DNA of 64,000 nt. It comes from Ligula intestinalis (taxonomy: Eukaryota > Platyhelminthes > Cestoda > Diphyllobothriidea > Diphyllobothriidae). The notes below the pieces were generated by a model. That model did not search any database. It was not told the DNA's origin and was given only the letters and a program-made list of their open reading frames with translations. Positions 1 through 10,652 of this stretch are shown one piece after another; position 1 is the first letter of the stretch, and the number at the start of each line of letters is the position of its first letter. Location: contig JAYGXS010000004.1 of NCBI GenBank assembly GCA_036362985.1, forward strand, positions 33,787,007 to 33,851,006. The letters are read 5' to 3'. Made by a program: the position numbers and the translations under genes.

Positions 1-460
1 CGCCTTTCTTTTCGAAAACCGTCGCAGATCCTTCATCAGAGACAGCAGCAGAAACAGGTAATTCACGCACACAGAGTTGCAGTTTATATTGAATGCAGTC
101 ACTGTGCTAGTGCATACTAATTAAAATTGACGTCTTCCCTATCGCTTGTACGCTATTTGCTTGATTGCCGGCATTCTGGTCGTGACCTGCTGAACGTTGA
201 GCGCACATGAAGGGATTGGACGTGATGATTGCTCTAACATCTGGCACTCTGACGCTGGCGTAAGACGACGCGTTAGCCTTTGCGTTCCCCAAGTGGCGGC
301 TTGGTTGAGCGAACTTGAGCTTCAGCACAGAATATGGATAGGGCAGGTCGTTGCACTTTTTTATAGACTCGAGGCCGTGACTCACGTAGCTCGTGACCCA
401 CACGATTGTCACCTCTCCCGAGAATTTCGGCCCCATAAAATTTTTATACGTGGCCAGGCC
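1..460 (-). mobile_element. Penelope-like element 3' end, left arm of palindrome (degenerate GIY-YIG tail)
   Basis: Read on the minus strand this is the last part of a Penelope-like retroelement: a short remnant of the GIY-YIG endonuclease tail (frame 107-481, with the motifs GPKFSGEVTIV and SIKKCNDLPYPYSVLKLKFAQ), an untranslated part, then a hammerhead-like motif near position 1. The same protein tail is recognisable in the copies at 29.7 kb and 41.4 kb, which also keep the catalytic end of the domain. The catalytic GIY and YIG motifs are absent here, so the copy is 5'-truncated and dead. Its sequence is repeated in reverse orientation from 466 onward, giving a palindrome with arms of about 415 bp and a spacer of about 48 bp. 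The Penelope assignment rests on protein motifs and shared 3' ends. Confidence 0.72.
5..44 (-). ncRNA. hammerhead-ribozyme-like motif H1 (degenerate)
   Basis: The minus strand reads CTGATGA (33-39), an arm capable of forming helix II, then CGAAAA (9-14). The first conserved box is exact, but the NUH cleavage triplet expected just after GAAAC is not present. Hammerhead motifs are known from Penelope-like elements. This copy is probably inactive. Confidence 0.5.
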
Positions 461-465
461 TCGTC

Positions 466-1000
466 GAGAGGTGACAATCATGGGTCACGGTTCACCGCCC
501 CCAGTCTATAAATAAATGCAACGACCCACCCTATCCATATTCCGTGCCGAGGCTCAAGTTCGCCCAAGCAAGCTGCCACTTGGGCAGCGCACAGGTTAAC
601 GCGTCATCTAACACCAGCGTCTGGGAACCAGATGGTCAACCAATCATCAAGTCCAATTCTACCACGTATGATGAAAGTTCAGCAGGTTACGGTACGCACG
701 GCGGTCATCAAGCTATTAGCGCCCAAGCGGGCAATCGCCTTCGACAGGAGAGTCGTTAATTGTCATAATAGTGCAGTCACATAGTGAATGTATCCTGTAA
801 ATACTGCGACTCTCTGTGCATGAATTACCTGTTTCTGCTACTGTCTCTGCTGAAGGATCTGCAACTGATTTCGAAACGTCAGGCGAGCAAAGTACTTGTC
901 CCAGCCATCACATCTTGTTCTTTTCAATTACTTTCTGGGAATCGTAACTCGCTTGTATTAGCAAGGCGCAGATCGTCCACAGACGGCAATCTAGCAGCTA
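466..1000 (+). mobile_element. Penelope-like element 3' end, right arm of palindrome
   Basis: This is the plus-strand partner of the 1-460 copy. Its frame at 544-759 begins with PRLKFAQASCHLGSAQVNAS, matching the minus-strand neighbour's KLKFAQPSRHLGNAKANAS. It continues through the same untranslated sequence to a hammerhead-like motif at 842-885 and about 100 bp beyond. The post-ribozyme part (890-965) resembles 40533-40620 and 41830-41905. The copy starts inside the C-terminal tail of the endonuclease, so it cannot encode a functional protein. The two copies differ by many substitutions, so the inversion is old or joined two diverged copies. Confidence 0.72.
842..886 (+). ncRNA. hammerhead-ribozyme-like motif H2
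   Basis: The order is TGTCT (842-846, helix I), CTGCTGA (847-853, one change from CTGATGA), a helix II region, GAAAC (873-877), cleavage triplet GTC (878-880) and AGGCG (881-885, can pair with the helix I strand). The tiny helix III is the self-complementary ACGT, as in the minimal hammerheads reported from Penelope-like elements. The A-to-C change in the core should impair cleavage. Confidence 0.55.
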
Positions 1001-1230
1001 GGCCATAAACGCTTCAATGAACCGAAGTTCATCATTGCCTCGCAACCTGTCATTCGCTGTCACTGCAGATCTGATATTTATTCAAAAAGGAATGGACGCA
1101 ACCTCACCTATTGGCTTCCCAATGTAAAGAAGCTACGCATGGGTGGCAGAGATCACTAACAAGCAACCAACTATCAGGTCGGGGACTGCTAAGTTATAAT
1201 TGCGGCCAGGACAGCTAGTGTTGTTTAACA
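1001..1230. other. no recognisable feature
   Basis: This is a short spacer between the Penelope-like palindrome and the first LTR-like repeat. I see no coding frame or repeat in it. Confidence 0.4.
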
Positions 1231-1720
1231 CTAAAAAAGCCATGAAAGCGATTTACAAAAGACAGACACAATTTTTCTGTTTGTCATATAGGAGTTAAGG
1301 CTAAGTCGGTTAACCCTAACAATCTTCGAGGGCTGGTTCCTTAGGAAATGGAAGAAGTCTTGGGAAGGCCAGAGTAGAAAGAAGAGTTTATTGTGTACAC
1401 AATGGAACGGAGAATAGATGGAAAGAATGTCGACTCGCGGAGTAGTGCGTCCGTTCCCTATTCGGGTCGGCTCCGGAGTGACTAATGCATCAGGAATCAC
1501 CGGCGAATGCTTTGTCCCGGGGGCCATTGGGGCTGCTGATGTCTAGCCTAGCGTGGATGCACGACCTTGAGATTGGCTAACGCTGGCTAGCCTGAGCGCG
1601 CGGTCGCGCTGAGGAGTATGTGCGCGTCGGTCAAGGAAAGTTGGCGCCTAGCCCTAGGAGGCAGTGGGCACACAGGCAGGCTAGATGAGTCATGCGTCAG
1701 CGGCTGGTCTTGGGTTCCAA
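1231..1720 (-). repeat. LTR-like dispersed repeat R1, copy 1
   Basis: On the minus strand this block has an AATAAA signal just after a TTGTGTACACAA box (plus-strand 1387-1402), then a shared segment containing CTAAGGAACCAG and ending in CTTAACTCCTATA. Diverged copies occur at 13535-13935 and, in part, at 53600-53720, all in the same orientation. The internal polyadenylation-type signal and the lack of coding sequence suggest a solo LTR. The 5' boundary is a guess and no partner LTR is visible. Confidence 0.4.
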
Positions 1721-2339
1721 GTGGCTGCAATAGGGCCACTACAGTCAGTCTTAGGGTATGTCTCTTTTGTGTGGTAATGATTAAAGTATTTTCGAAAAAA
1801 ATTGACTTTGGTGAACGAACACAAATGTGTCCATCGTAGACATTGCAGTCCCTAAAAACACGCCGCCAATCCAGCATATTTGCCATCGAGTCACGCCTTT
1901 ATCAAGGTTAAAATGCAGAGTCGTTTATTCATAGCAAGAAAAGGAAAGAGAGGCAATTAATCCTGAGGACAAAGAAATGAAGAGGTTTCGAACATACAGA
2001 TTCGTGGAAGCGTATAATTAATGGCATGACAGGCAGAGAGGTGCTTTCTTCCCTGCTGATTTGCCATGAGGTTTTCTTTTTAATTGCACACCTCATGGCG
2101 GGTGCATGAAAAAGGATATCTTAAGAAGTACATTATAACGGACAAATAATTAATCCCTAGTATCGAGGCTGAGGGGAACTCAGTGTTAAACTTACGAATG
2201 TAGCGGCCTTTATAAATATGTCAAACAAACATACCGTTGGTTGCTTATGTTAGGAATTTAGTCTGACCAAATTCTAGAAACATTGCAGGCTCTCCTGAGG
2301 CGTCGTGCCCACCACAATGTCTTTGTATCTTTGCTATGA

Positions 2340-2800
2340 CTGCCTTCACGCGATGAAAATAAAGGCCGGACCGGAGACACACACGCTCGTCAAGGCAAGG
2401 GCCCCAACTGGTCGCAGTCTCTCAAGGGCCCACTTAGACACGCCACGGCAAGTGTGACCTTATTCCGACGCGCCCAATGAGGCCACAAGCGAACGTGCTT
2501 GACAGGCATTTATAAGCCAGTATCATCTCTCAGACAGTGAGTTGCAACACGGACTGCGAGGACACCGCCAGTCCGGTCCCATTGCCGGACGAGCTCCGAA
2601 GCAGGGACATTTAACGTGCTAGAGATCAACCAGCGGCACCTGCCAGCCGAGAAAGCAACTCCGGGTTTTGTACACAATAAACCCTCCTCCGGGTGGATTC
2701 CAAAGTTACGCCCTTCTTATTGTGTTCTCCCGTGTGGATTCCAGCGGGCGTAATTCGACGGTGACAACACACCGAAGTCACCTTTATAACAACTTATACC
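2340..2800 (+). repeat. LTR-like sequence with TATA-like and AATAAA signals
   Basis: A TATA-like box (TTTATAAG, 2509-2516) is followed about 165 bp later by TTTTGTACACAATAAACCC (AATAAA at 2676-2681). That box matches the reverse complement of the R1 repeats, although the flanks differ. Two related segments with GTGGATTCCA follow (2692-2702 and 2733-2744). The layout fits the U3-R-U5 order of a solo LTR, but I cannot define ends or a target-site duplication. Confidence 0.33.
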
Positions 2801-5455
2801 AAGAAAAGCTTAATGCAAAGCAACTGTTTCTCTTCAAACCTCTGTACCTAGAGTGCTCAAATGCTTTAATGTGCTTTGCCTGCTGGAATAACTGTAAAGG
2901 GTATCCACACGGAGAAGCTGATGTTGCGCTTGAATTCAGTTCGAAACCTCTTACAACAAGAGTTTCTTATTCAAATAGGCAGAGTATATAGGCTTGTCAT
3001 TGCGTTGGAAGATAAATACTGAACCTAAATAAGCCCGCACAGCCAGCATATTAGCTAAAATCCATCCACCCATCAATTCTCACCGTAACCAGTCAGGCAA
3101 CTAACCATACATTGTTACAAAAACTAATTTTCACATTATTTCGGAACTTGACATTTGCCGAGATATTTAAAATAGGGGTTAACTGGTTAGACTACTTTTA
3201 GGTTTCAGGGTGAGTTAAGCTTAAGGTTAAGGTCATTAGTAAAGTGAGGTAGATAAGCGGTATATGAGAATAGATCTCTGTTGGAATTTAACGCATTCAT
3301 CTGTCATACGGTGGGTGTACATACTCACGTGTTCAATATCAAAATAATTCTTCCGTGTTTTTTAATGACGCGACTCTGAGTGCGATACTCAAACCTTTGC
3401 CTCTCGCGGCTTCCAGCAGATGTGCACTTATAGGCTGACTCCAATCCAGTCTGGACAATTACCTTCAAGGCCAATCCACACAGGACTTTACTGTGACGAC
3501 TACCACGCTCTCATACTTCAAACACCAACCCTCTCGCGGGTGGTTGTGCACTCATCCGATTGACAACATCCTCCAACCTATTCTCCACTACATCTGCACA
3601 GAATGCACCATTCCCCCCATCCGGCGTCTCCTTTCTTCTCTTCCTTTACAGACCAGGCCCGAAGATCGCAGCAGCAAAGGTTTTCCCTAATAACTTTACC
3701 CACTGCGATAGTTTCCCACCTGCGGCCAATGTCTTGGATGCCAAAGTCTGCCGTAAAACGGAGTCATTCCCTTATTTATGTGTCGAAATATTGCTAAACG
3801 AGGTTTCTCTACCAGAATTGGTCGCCAACTTCGAATGAGGGCTTAGTAGAACAGTAACCTGGAATTCGATAGGTTCTGATTGGATATACGGTTGACCCAC
3901 TTAATCCAAACTTCTGGACTTTACTTACGGTATACCTCAAATGTTTCATATCGATTTAAAACCTTGACACCCGCTTCGACTTATCCTACACTGAAAATAT
4001 TCCCAAAAAACCCCAGTTGTTAGTTTTTGGCCATCAGGGGAGCTTTGGTGTGAATACGCAATTCATAGACAATAAGACGTTCTATGACCAACGATTATGC
4101 TGACGTTCAATTAAAATAGAAGAATTCTGTCGCAGTAACAATGGTAAATTCTCGAAAATTGGGTGCATTGATTTGGGATTAATTCTTGTCGTTGACCTCG
4201 GACAGCGCAGTTAGCCCAGTATGTGTCTTTTTGTGTGAATTGGCTGACTGATGGCTGGGAGCTAGGCTGCAAGATCTCCTTTTTAATGCGGCCTTTATGG
4301 CCCTGATTAGCATGCGAGAGCCAACTTAGCAAGTCGTGCTTTTGATACGCGTATTGGAGGGTTAGCCGCGCAAGCCACCTATGCCCTCCCCCATTTCCGG
4401 TCTTCTCGACTCTTGTCTTAACGTTGGATACAAGTGTGGGAATGGCGAGACACCGGGGTAGATTCTGTGAGTCTACTTTGCAGCTTGCTGAATCTCCTGG
4501 TAAACATTCTCGACAGCGACGTTCAAACTGTCGCTTACGACGACTGAAAGGGTGGGGATGTAAGTATTAATGGGTATGCAGGGTATGTCGGCACTGTTAT
4601 AATCGATAGGCATATGACCGAGCACACCCATGTGGTAAGTGGATGTACGCATGCGCCGAGGACATTGGAAGCGGCGGTTTCTGTTGTGTGTTGGTTATCC
4701 AGGTGCTGGATCGTTAGTCTCTGTACGATGGACGCGAAAGTCTCTGACCAAGCCGATGTGTGAAGTGGATGTATGGTCCTAATGGGAAATGATCACACTC
4801 GAAGTCCCATTACCGGAAGAAGGGGCTGTAGTTGAAGGGGCGGCAGCTGACAAGTCAGGTTGGGTGGAGGGAGGGAGGGAGGGGGTGAGGGCAATGATGT
4901 TGGTGGGGTTGCGGCAGGGAGGATGGCGGTTGGGAGTTATTTTGGTGAGCATCAACATTTTGAGTGCTGATGGTCAGTGTGAGGCAGGGGAATTCATAAT
5001 AATAAGGTTTATTCGTAAGACGCCTTTTGTGCACCGTCAAAACCCTTGGAAAGCAGGAAAAACCTAAAACAAACCCCTTCTTTTGCACACAGATATTGGC
5101 TCTGCTTTTGTTTTATGCTAAGTCAATAGTGTGCAAGATAGGGAGTTTGTTCTAAATGAAAAAACCCTGTCTGCAAAGGTACAATAAAATCGAAATTGGG
5201 AAATAATATCCATGCAGTACATATGTTAGAGGGTTCAGAGTATAAATATTTGAGGTCTGGAAACAGTATTATTCGAAACAATCTTCCGTCCAATCTCCTT
5301 CTATACCCCCACTGCTCGATGAGGAACTCTTCTCCAAATTGGGCATCTCGCTGGAAATATTGGCTCGGCCTCATAGTCTACTTGTCCCAATCAGTCTCGT
5401 CAGGGCTCTGAGGAGTATCCACGGACAGGCTGAGTCGTTATATTTATATACTGCT
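2800..5455. other. intergenic stretch without recognisable genes
   Basis: I see no supported gene here. The stretch holds a short degenerate TTAAGG/GGTTA-rich patch (3175-3235) and a GGGA-rich run (4863-4890). The open frames are short, lack homology I recognise and overlap on both strands. Confidence 0.4.
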
Positions 5456-5686
5456 GTGTATAATTGCTAGAAGACTATAATTATCTAAGTAAAGGCCACC
5501 CCTTTCATTTATTATCTGGCTTTTTTCAACCCAAATTAGTACCAGTTGGCAACTATTAGACTACACTATCTCGGTGTATAATTGTTAGAAGACTTTATTC
5601 ATATAATTAAAGGCCACCCTATCGTTTGTATTTTTCTTGCGCCAATATACTTCCTGGTAGTAACTATTATACTACACTATCTCGGT
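5456..5686 (+). repeat. two 118-bp tandem repeats in the LINE A leader
   Basis: Unit 1 starts at 5456 and unit 2 at 5574, both with GTGTATAATTG(C/T)TAGAAGAC. Both end in CTACACTATCTCGGT (5560-5574 and 5672-5686) and share AAAGGCCACCC in the middle. The array ends about 70 bp before the ORF1 start codon. It may therefore be a promoter-type monomer array of the LINE, but membership of the element is inferred from position only. Confidence 0.6.
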
Positions 5687-5788
5687 TGCTGCTACGTCTA
5701 GTCTGATCAACGCCGCAATAGTTTATAAGCATAACCGTTTAGCTTAAAGTTAAAGCATGCAGAACGTAGAAGTTCACGACCAAACTGT

Positions 5789-5944
5789 GGGTAGAAAAAG
5801 CCCTTTCTGGAGCCGGCGTCGATCCCCCAACCTCCGATTTAAGAGACGAGCGTCTTAGCCGCTCGGCCACTGCAATCCAGCTATGCGAGTCACAGAAAGT
5901 TAAGTGCATTGACAGGGTTGAGACGATAAATTCTGCCAACGAAC
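5789..5944 (-). mobile_element. tRNA-derived SINE-like insertion in LINE A ORF1
   Basis: A segment of about 156 bp is bracketed by the 16-bp direct repeats (T/C)CACGACCAAACTGT at 5773-5788 and 5945-5960, with one mismatch. On the minus strand it contains an exact box A-type sequence TGGCCGAGCGG (5859-5869), a weak box B (5815-5826) and then a GGCTTTTTCT run. These point to an RNA polymerase III transcript copied by LINE machinery. About 60 bp upstream of the tRNA-like part is of unknown origin. The host frame reads through both target-site copies into the Cys/His stretch once the insertion is ignored, which supports the borders. Confidence 0.65.
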
Positions 5945-6550
5945 TCCACGACCAAACTGTCCCGTGTGACAAACAGTGCGACATAAGAGACAAGGGCATA
6001 AACCCTACGGCCACCATAACCACCTCGCAGAAGTCACATAAAGGTAAGAACAGTGACACGGATGACACGCATTGCCCGACGGCATGCGAACATTGCAAAC
6101 ATTGCCCAAAAATATCAAAGTTGGAGTCACGTATAGATTTACCAGGGGATGTTATCACATGATTTCTCAAGCATGGCACATTAAAGCCGCTCGATGAAAC
6201 CAGTGGAAATCAGCAGCTAGAATCCGCCTTGACGGAAGTCGCTACCAGGCACCAGCCAATCGGTCCAAGCGCGACTAAAACTGAGGAGAAGCAAACACAA
6301 ACAAGCCCTAATCTACCATCCCAAGAAAGTTCAGGTTCTAGGATCATCAAAACGGTCAGGAGAAGAGGAATGCGTCTACCTGACCAACCAGTCTCATCCT
6401 CTTCACAGGTCAAAACTAGCGAAATGGCATGAATGGGATCGTAGAAGAGCTGGGAGAAGAAAAAGGGACAGTATTTGCAATGAGACAACTGCGGTCCGAT
6501 GCACACAAAGCGATGAAAGCGAAGGATGCCGCCGAAACACAAACGAGGGG

Positions 6551-6813
6551 GCCCATACTTACAGTGCAGGCCCCCACAGTTGATCAATCAGCCACCGCTG
6601 AGGCGAGTTAAAACAATCTCGCCGTAGACAACAAAAACACGATTGGTTCGCCACGTAAAGTGCAGGCTGCCACGGAGACAGATATGGGGGAGCCCATACT
6701 TACGGTTAGGGCCCCCACAGTAGACCAATCAGCCACCAGTGAGGCGAGTTTAAACATTCTCGCCGTAGACAACAAAAACACGATTGGTTCGCCACGTAAA
6801 GTGCAGGCTGCCG
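6551..6813 (+). repeat. 141-bp in-frame tandem duplication in LINE A ORF1
   Basis: GCCCATACTTAC starts at 6551 and again at 6692, so the period is 141 bp (47 codons). Shared blocks include CCCCCACAGT, CAATCAGCCACC and AACACGATTGGTTCGCCACG. The second unit is complete for at least 121 bp. The period keeps the reading frame, so it could have arisen while the ORF was active. Confidence 0.8.
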
Positions 6814-7479
6814 TCAAAAAAGACACGAAGGAAAACACGAAAGCGTTGCATAAGGAAGTGACTGACGGCGTAGAGGGGCCGCAAAAAGTCACCGATAGGG
6901 CAACAGTTTCGTAATACAAGGTCTCCTGGAATCCACTGCCAGTACTGCTATTAACCAGAAAGTGGGTGACTGTGTCGCAGGCCCGAGCCCGAAGCCCATA
7001 GCAGAAAATGAGGGCAGTACATCAACCATAGACTCCGGTCGCACACAATATGGTCATGATAGCAGCACAAGAGCTATTAACGAGCAAGCAAACGACAGAG
7101 TCTTAGGCACGAAAAATGGCACTTAGAGAGAAGCCAGCATAATAATACAGGGAGTAACGAAATCAACCGCAGCCACTCCCATGGACCGACATTCCGCAGA
7201 TGTCCAGCTCTTCCATGCACTTATGAACAAAATGCTGGGACCCAATGTAACAATAGAGTGTGAAAAGGCCTTCCACCTTGGCAAACGGCCAGAGAGTCCA
7301 ACTGGAACGGCACGTCCCAGGCCTCTGAAAGTGGTCATGACAAGAAGCCAAGGCGCCAAGCTCATTGTATCTAGGCCTTTTAAAATAAAATACTCTGACC
7401 CGGGAGTTTTTCTTCAGCAGGAGTTCTCAGCTGCAGAACGGAACAAACGTCGTCAATTTTTTTCCGAAAAGAGGGAGCG

Positions 7480-7745
7480 GTCAGCAAAGGCGAACAAAAC
7501 TTAGTTATTTACAACAACCAAGTGGTCCAACGTCCACTGTTCTCACCTTGGATAGGTCCGTTCCGGATAACCACACAGTCGGCTCCGTATGGGGAAGATA
7601 AAGCCAATCAAAAAACATACAGAGGCAGAACAAAGGGGAAAAACATTTGGTTATTTACAAAAACAAAGTGATCCAGCGTCCACTGTTCTCCCCCGGGAAA
7701 GATCCTCCCCGGATGACCGCACAGTCGACCCGGTAAAGGGCGGGG
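7480..7745 (+). repeat. 146-bp tandem duplication at the ORF1/ORF2 junction
   Basis: GTTATTTACAA at 7504 recurs at 7650, and both are followed by a shared GTCCACTGTTCTC block, CCGGAT(A/G)ACC and CACAGTCG. The second copy falls inside the frame assigned to the start of ORF2. The first residues of that frame therefore look like a duplicated ORF1 tail rather than endonuclease sequence. Confidence 0.7.
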
Positions 7746-10652
7746 AGAGCCTGACTGTAACCACTTCTCGGGCAAACAGACAGTTAACTTTCATGTACAC
7801 AAATGCACAGAGTATGCTTCAAAAGCTAGACGAGCTGAAGATTCATGCCTTTGAATTATCACCAGATATAGTTTCAATAACGGAAACTTGGCTGTCTGAA
7901 CAGGTAGCCGACGGCGAGGTATCCGTGCCTGGCTATCAACTGTTCAGAAAAGACAGAGAAGGTCGTCAAGGCGGTGGCGTAGCAACATACGTGAAAAATG
8001 GACTCACAGTTTTAGCCAAAATGGATAAACTGGTGTGTACTTTAGAGGCCATCTGGCTGTCCATTAAAGAACCAGTTGCACCCAACCTCGATGTCCTGAC
8101 ACTCTACCGACCACCGAGAAGAGAGCCCATAGTAGATGCCTCCTTGCTAGAGGAGCTGGAAAAAATTGCTGCACGATCGGACATCCTGATTGTTGGGGAC
8201 TTTAACGTGCCTCACATCGACTGGGGTGCGGCCTGCGCACATAGCTCTGATCTAACCTTCGACAGCTGCCTTCTGAGCATGACTCTGAAGTTTTTTCTCA
8301 CGCAACACGTCACTTTTCCGACAAGGATGCGCGATGGCCAACAGTCCAACTGTCTGGACCTCGTTCTCACGAAATCGCAGGACAGCATCGACGAAGTGTC
8401 ATGTCTCCCACCACTAGGTAAAAGCGACCATGTTGTACTGCTATTGGAGTACTCGTTATTCTCAATACCGGAGAGACCCTCAACAGCCAGAAGAAAGATT
8501 TGGCGAGGCGATTTCGATCGAATGAAGACCGAACTCACGCGCGCTGAGTGGGAACCTCTATTTTCTGGAAACATAACCGCGGACTGGGAAGCGTTCCGGA
8601 ACACACTGCACAGACTCATCGACAACCACTGTCCAATTTCGGGAAAAAGGTGACCACTAGACCGCGTTGGCTTACGCAGGCCTTAAAAATAGAAGTGAAC
8701 AAAAAGCGGAAGCTGCGGAAACAATTGTTAGCAGACAGGACTCCTGCATCTGTCAGTGTCTACAAAACTCAGAGAAACCGGGTCAAGGGTCTTATTTTCA
8801 AAACAAGACGGGCTTTCTAAGCAGACTTGATAAACCGGGCCACAGTGAACCCCAAACTGTCTTACAATTACCTCAGGCAGAGTACCAAAAACAAGAATCC
8901 GATACCCCTGCTGAGGACTGCTGAGGGAAGAGACTTGATAGATGATGAAGCAACGGCTGATTATCTTTCGAAATTTTTCTGCTCAGTCTTCACAAAAGAA
9001 ACGGCATACGATCACCCCACCGACGACACCGAAGCGGATGCAATAGTTGAGACTGCCCAATTCACCGAGGCTGTTGTTCTTAAGGAACTCTTAAGGTTAA
9101 AAGAATCTAAGTCACCATGTCCCGACGATGTACCGGCCAAGATTTTGAAGGAGCTTGCCAATGAGTTGGCCAAACCACTCTATATGCTCTTCCAAACCTC
9201 CTTCGAAACCGGATGCCTACTAGTAGATTGGAAATCCGCGAGGTTTACGCCGCTATACAAGGGGGAAGGTGGGTCTCTGCGAATTACTACCGACGGGTCA
9301 GCCTTACTGCAATCTGTTGCAAAATCATGGAAAATTATCAAGCAACAACTTATGCAGTTCCTGGAACAAAACCATCTGTTATCGGATGCTCAGCATGGTT
9401 TTCGTAGGGGTAGGTCCTGCGTTACAAACTTGCTCTACTGTTTAGAACGGTGGACTGAGGCAGTCGATAGTGGAAACTCAGTGCACACTGTCTATATTGA
9501 CTTCAAAAAGGCTTTTGATAGCGTGCCGCACCACCACCTCCTTTATAAAATCAGCCGCATAGGACTAAGGGGAAGGCTACTTACGTGGATAAAAAGCTTC
9601 CTAATCGGTCGCTCACAAACTGTTCACATCAGCGACAAACAGTCAGCCAAGGTTCAGGGTGAGAGTGGTGTTCCCCAAGGCTCCGTTCTCCGCCCTATCT
9701 TTTTTGTTATTTGCATCAACGACTGTGTCCGCGAACTGGATTGCGGTATCACCATGTTTGCTGATGATATAAAACTTTGGAGCGTAATTCGAACTGTGGC
9801 TGACGAAGTGCACCTACAGGAAAATTTAAACAGACTTCAAAAATGGTCGGCGGACTGGCTCTTACCATTCAATGAGTGCAAGTTTATCACCATTCGAGTC
9901 GGTAAATCCGGTTCTTCAAACGGCATGGCTTACCGACTGAATGACATAACATTGAAGGAAGTGAATGCCCAGAAAGACTTGGGAGTCTGGATTACGCCCT
10001 CGCTTAAACCTTCCCTGCATTGCACAAAGGTAGCCAAGTCCGCGATGTCAATCATATACCTCGTCAGACGAGCTTTTCCTACCTTCAATGAAAAGTGCTT
10101 TACAAAAGTTTTTGGAACCTTCGTACGACCGCACCTAGAATCCGCTATCCAAGCTTGGAGACCCTAGGCCACGAAAGACATCAACATCCTGGAAAAGGTA
10201 CAACGGCGCACAACCAAACTTGTTATCGGGCAGGGCTTGCAGCCTTATGAAACACGGCTGTAGAATCTCAACCTCTTCCCATAGCGCCACAGGCAGCTTC
10301 GGGGGACCTGATACTAGCATTCCACGTATAACGTCTTCAAGACTGCTGTCTTATATGAGGGGATTTTTTCGAATTGGCAATGACCACGAATCTGAGGGGT
10401 CATCCTCGCAAATTAAAGGTGACAGGGGCCAGGCTGGACGCTCGGAAAAACTTCTTCTCAAAAAGGGTGGGCGGAGCGTGGAATGCGCTTCCTCAGGACG
10501 TCGTTATGTCGGAATCGCTAGAGGGTTTTAAGCGAAAACTGGATCGATATAGCAGTGCACGATGGTTCGGAACTACAATTTACAATAATAATACTCCTTC
10601 CAATTTTTCAGTAGTATTACTTTTTATATCCATTCACGTTTGCTATTTATAA
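7589..10652 (+). pseudogene. LINE A ORF2: endonuclease-reverse transcriptase, broken
   Basis: The product of an intact copy would nick target DNA and copy its own RNA there. The endonuclease (7589-8653) keeps motifs TNAQS, ITETWL, IVGDFNVPHIDW and KSDHVVL. The frame shifts near 8650; the linker continues in another frame to a stop at 8818-8820. The reverse transcriptase (8827-10167) keeps motif A (YIDFKKAFDSV), SGVPQGSV and MFADDIKLW. A stop at 10165-10167 falls right after QAWRP, more stops follow to 10320, and the C-terminal tail (LRGHPRKLKV, AWNALPQDVV) is in a third frame at 10374-10652. It is clearly non-functional but only moderately decayed. Confidence 0.85.

Larger units (their letters stand above)
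5757..7504 (+). pseudogene. LINE A ORF1 (Cys/His-rich, RNA-binding type), interrupted
   Basis: CR1 ORF1 proteins bind element RNA. If the insertion at 5789-5944 and one target-site copy are disregarded, the frame opens at ATG 5757 with MQNVEVHDQTV and runs into a Cys/His-rich stretch (CDKQCD, then HCPTACEHCKHCP, about 5965-6100) that could bind zinc. It has a stop at 6160-6162 and several later frame breaks. A C-terminal part (7127-7504) matches LINE B ORF1: ARPRPLKVVMTRSQGAKL here, QPRPLKVVLKSEAEVQLL there. An in-frame 141-bp tandem duplication sits in the middle. The frame is multiply broken and dead. Confidence 0.72.

Noticed and set aside
5815..5885. Functional tRNA gene on the minus strand
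   Set aside because: Box A is perfect, but box B is poor and the anticodon and acceptor stems do not pair. The flanking 16-bp duplication shows it is part of an inserted SINE-like sequence.
5739..6179. 146-codon minus-strand protein
   Set aside because: It is the shadow of LINE A ORF1 and the SINE-like insertion on the other strand.
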